Shown: positions 40,833-41,598 of the stretch, piece after piece
How the letters are laid out: every line of letters starts with the position of its first letter
How positions within the stretch are numbered: the stretch's first letter is position 1
NCBI GenBank assembly: GCA_017645925.1
Contig: JAGCNN010000115.1
Coordinates: 1-41,598 of the forward strand
Direction of reading: 5' to 3'
Length of the DNA stretch: 41,598 bases
Source: Bacteroidales bacterium
Lineage (GTDB): Bacteria > Bacteroidota > Bacteroidia > Bacteroidales > ML635J-15
Notes under the pieces: generated by a model
What the model saw: the letters and a program-made list of their open reading frames with translations, nothing else
The model's database searches: none
What the model was told of the DNA's origin: nothing
Translations under genes and position numbers: made by a program

Positions 40833-41351
40833 CTATTGCAACTTGGGCAAAGTGCTCTTAAGATACAGCAGCTCGAACTCGTAGTACATTGCCAAAAGTT
40901 CGCGACCGAGTTTGTGCAGGCATTTAATCTTCCGTTCCATAGCATAGTAGCGCTGATATGAATAATCTGGTTTGGTAATTTCCAATACTCTGTACAGTGG
41001 CAATGTCTTTTCCAGAAGCGGCAATGCCTTATCGTATTCGTTGCGCTCCATATACATATATGCCAAATTATCCATTGGGGCGGCAATCTCATCAAGGTAC
41101 ATCGGTATTATATAGTCTGTGGTGGTGTCCGACTGCATTCCCAACTCCTCAAAATATTCGCGAACAATTTCGGCAAAAATCTTTTGGCGGTTGCCCGTCA
41201 GCATTTCCACCTCCTCCGAATAAGCGAATTTCAAATATTCAATGCTGTCAGCGTTTTCGTTAAATTCAACAAGTTCCTTGTAGTATTCAAATTCTTTGTT
41301 GGTGTCGTTGGAATGATACTCGTGATTTTCGTTTGGGTTGTTATTGTTCAT
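40833..41351 (-). CDS. TPR-like hypothetical protein, 172 aa
   Basis: An all-helical acidic protein. IAAPMDNLAYMYMERNEYDKALPLLEKTLPLYR (about 86-118) fits the TPR consensus (xxLAxxYxxxGxYxxAxxxxxxAL), and neighbouring segments are also helical. The N-terminal 20 residues are Asn/His-rich. No signal peptide. It overlaps the upstream minus-strand gene by a 4-base ATGA, so it is the second gene of an operon. A scaffold or adaptor role is possible but not shown. Confidence 0.65.
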   Translation of the reverse strand: MNNNNPNENHEYHSNDTNKEFEYYKELVEFNENADSIEYLKFAYSEEVEMLTGNRQKIFAEIVREYFEELGMQSDTTTDYIIPMYLDEIAAPMDNLAYMYMERNEYDKALPLLEKTLPLYRVLEITKPDYSYQRYYAMERKIKCLHKLGRELLAMYYEFELLYLKSTLPKLQ

Positions 41352-41598
41352 TTCTTTGTACCAAATTTTTCGAGTTCTTTTTTCACAAATTCTGCATATT
41401 GTTCAATAATACTATCTTTATTTTTCAGGATAGTTTCAATAGTTTCAGTTTCTTTTGTTTTGTCTTTTGTTTTTTCCCGACAATTCCATAAGTCGATTTT
41501 TATTTCGTCACAAAAATATTTGCGGTAGCGCCAATTAGCGTCTTCATTGTATGATGGAATATTAGTTAAAACCTTGTCTTTGCTGTTCTTGTTGTTCA
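41348..41598 (-). CDS. Small hypothetical protein cut by the right edge, about 83 codons
   Basis: The minus-strand frame from the right edge to the stop at 41348 is open for 83 codons. The first full codons are AAC AAC AAG AAC, preceded by TG, so the start would be an ATG whose A is just outside the window. The protein is short, hydrophilic and Lys-rich, with YNEDANWRYRKYFCDEIKIDLW (23-44, shown here only as a landmark around the aromatic residues) and a helical C-terminus rich in Glu and Lys. It overlaps the TPR-like gene by 4 bases (ATGA). Function unknown. Confidence 0.6.
   Translation of the reverse strand, partial: NNKNSKDKVLTNIPSYNEDANWRYRKYFCDEIKIDLWNCREKTKDKTKETETIETILKNKDSIIEQYAEFVKKELEKFGTKK

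Noticed and set aside
1-41598. tRNA or rRNA genes
   Set aside because: No tRNA T-loop pattern with matching acceptor stem and no rRNA-like stretch was seen on either strand, though the scan was by eye.

Overview
The window looks like chromosomal DNA of a Bacteroidota member, most likely the order Bacteroidales. Three things point there. There are many matches to the Bacteroidetes promoter pattern (TTG or TTTG, a spacer of about 18 to 21 bases, then TAnnTTTG). Lipoprotein signal peptides are abundant, some in families that look typical of the phylum. The housekeeping genes (LolD, RsmE, L21/L27, a C-terminally extended S16, RimM, RibF, RibBA, a YjgP/YjgQ permease) are ordinary for that group. 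No rRNA or tRNA gene, insertion sequence or CRISPR array was seen.

Layout. Bases 1-2215 hold three unrecognised or WG-repeat genes bracketed by a perfect 18-bp inverted repeat, with a 14-bp direct repeat around the first two. Bases 2216-6178 are an AT-rich minus-strand pair: a protein with two phospholipase-D-like half sites and an unrecognised partner, a candidate defence module. Bases 6179-7714 carry a repeat-rich spacer and a BspA-type leucine-rich-repeat gene. Bases 7959-26144 are mostly core: lolD-rsmE, a LysE-type exporter, a YfcE-like phosphoesterase, rplU-rpmA, a large EF-hand membrane protein, rpsP-rimM, mgtE, ribF, a YjgP/YjgQ permease, ribBA, then three paralogous lipoproteins and a fourth lipoprotein. 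Bases 26178-29112 are a minus-strand group (GYF-domain membrane protein, MutS-like ATPase, queD) decorated with 8-bp GTTTCTNN repeats. Bases 29273-32945 hold a GT-C/TPR membrane glycosyltransferase, a dolichol-phosphate-mannose-synthase-like GT2 and a tetrapyrrole-methylase-family methyltransferase.

The second half is more mobile. A MazF-type toxin-antitoxin pair (33005-33516) lies between two 67-bp near-identical direct repeats, one of which contains the end of the methyltransferase gene; an orphan MNT nucleotidyltransferase follows. After an FMN-binding/iron-sulfur membrane protein comes an AT-rich restriction-modification island (35220-39496): a controller protein with palindromic operators, an unknown small protein, a protein whose motif order matches tRNA-guanine transglycosylases (DpdA-like), a PD-(D/E)XK nuclease, and two overlapping TSPPY methyltransferases. 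An AI-2E-family permease and two small minus-strand genes close the window.

The two best candidates for undescribed biology are the transglycosylase-like gene inside the restriction-modification operon and the PLD-like pair at 2216-6178. Both assignments rest on motif reading alone, without database searches.
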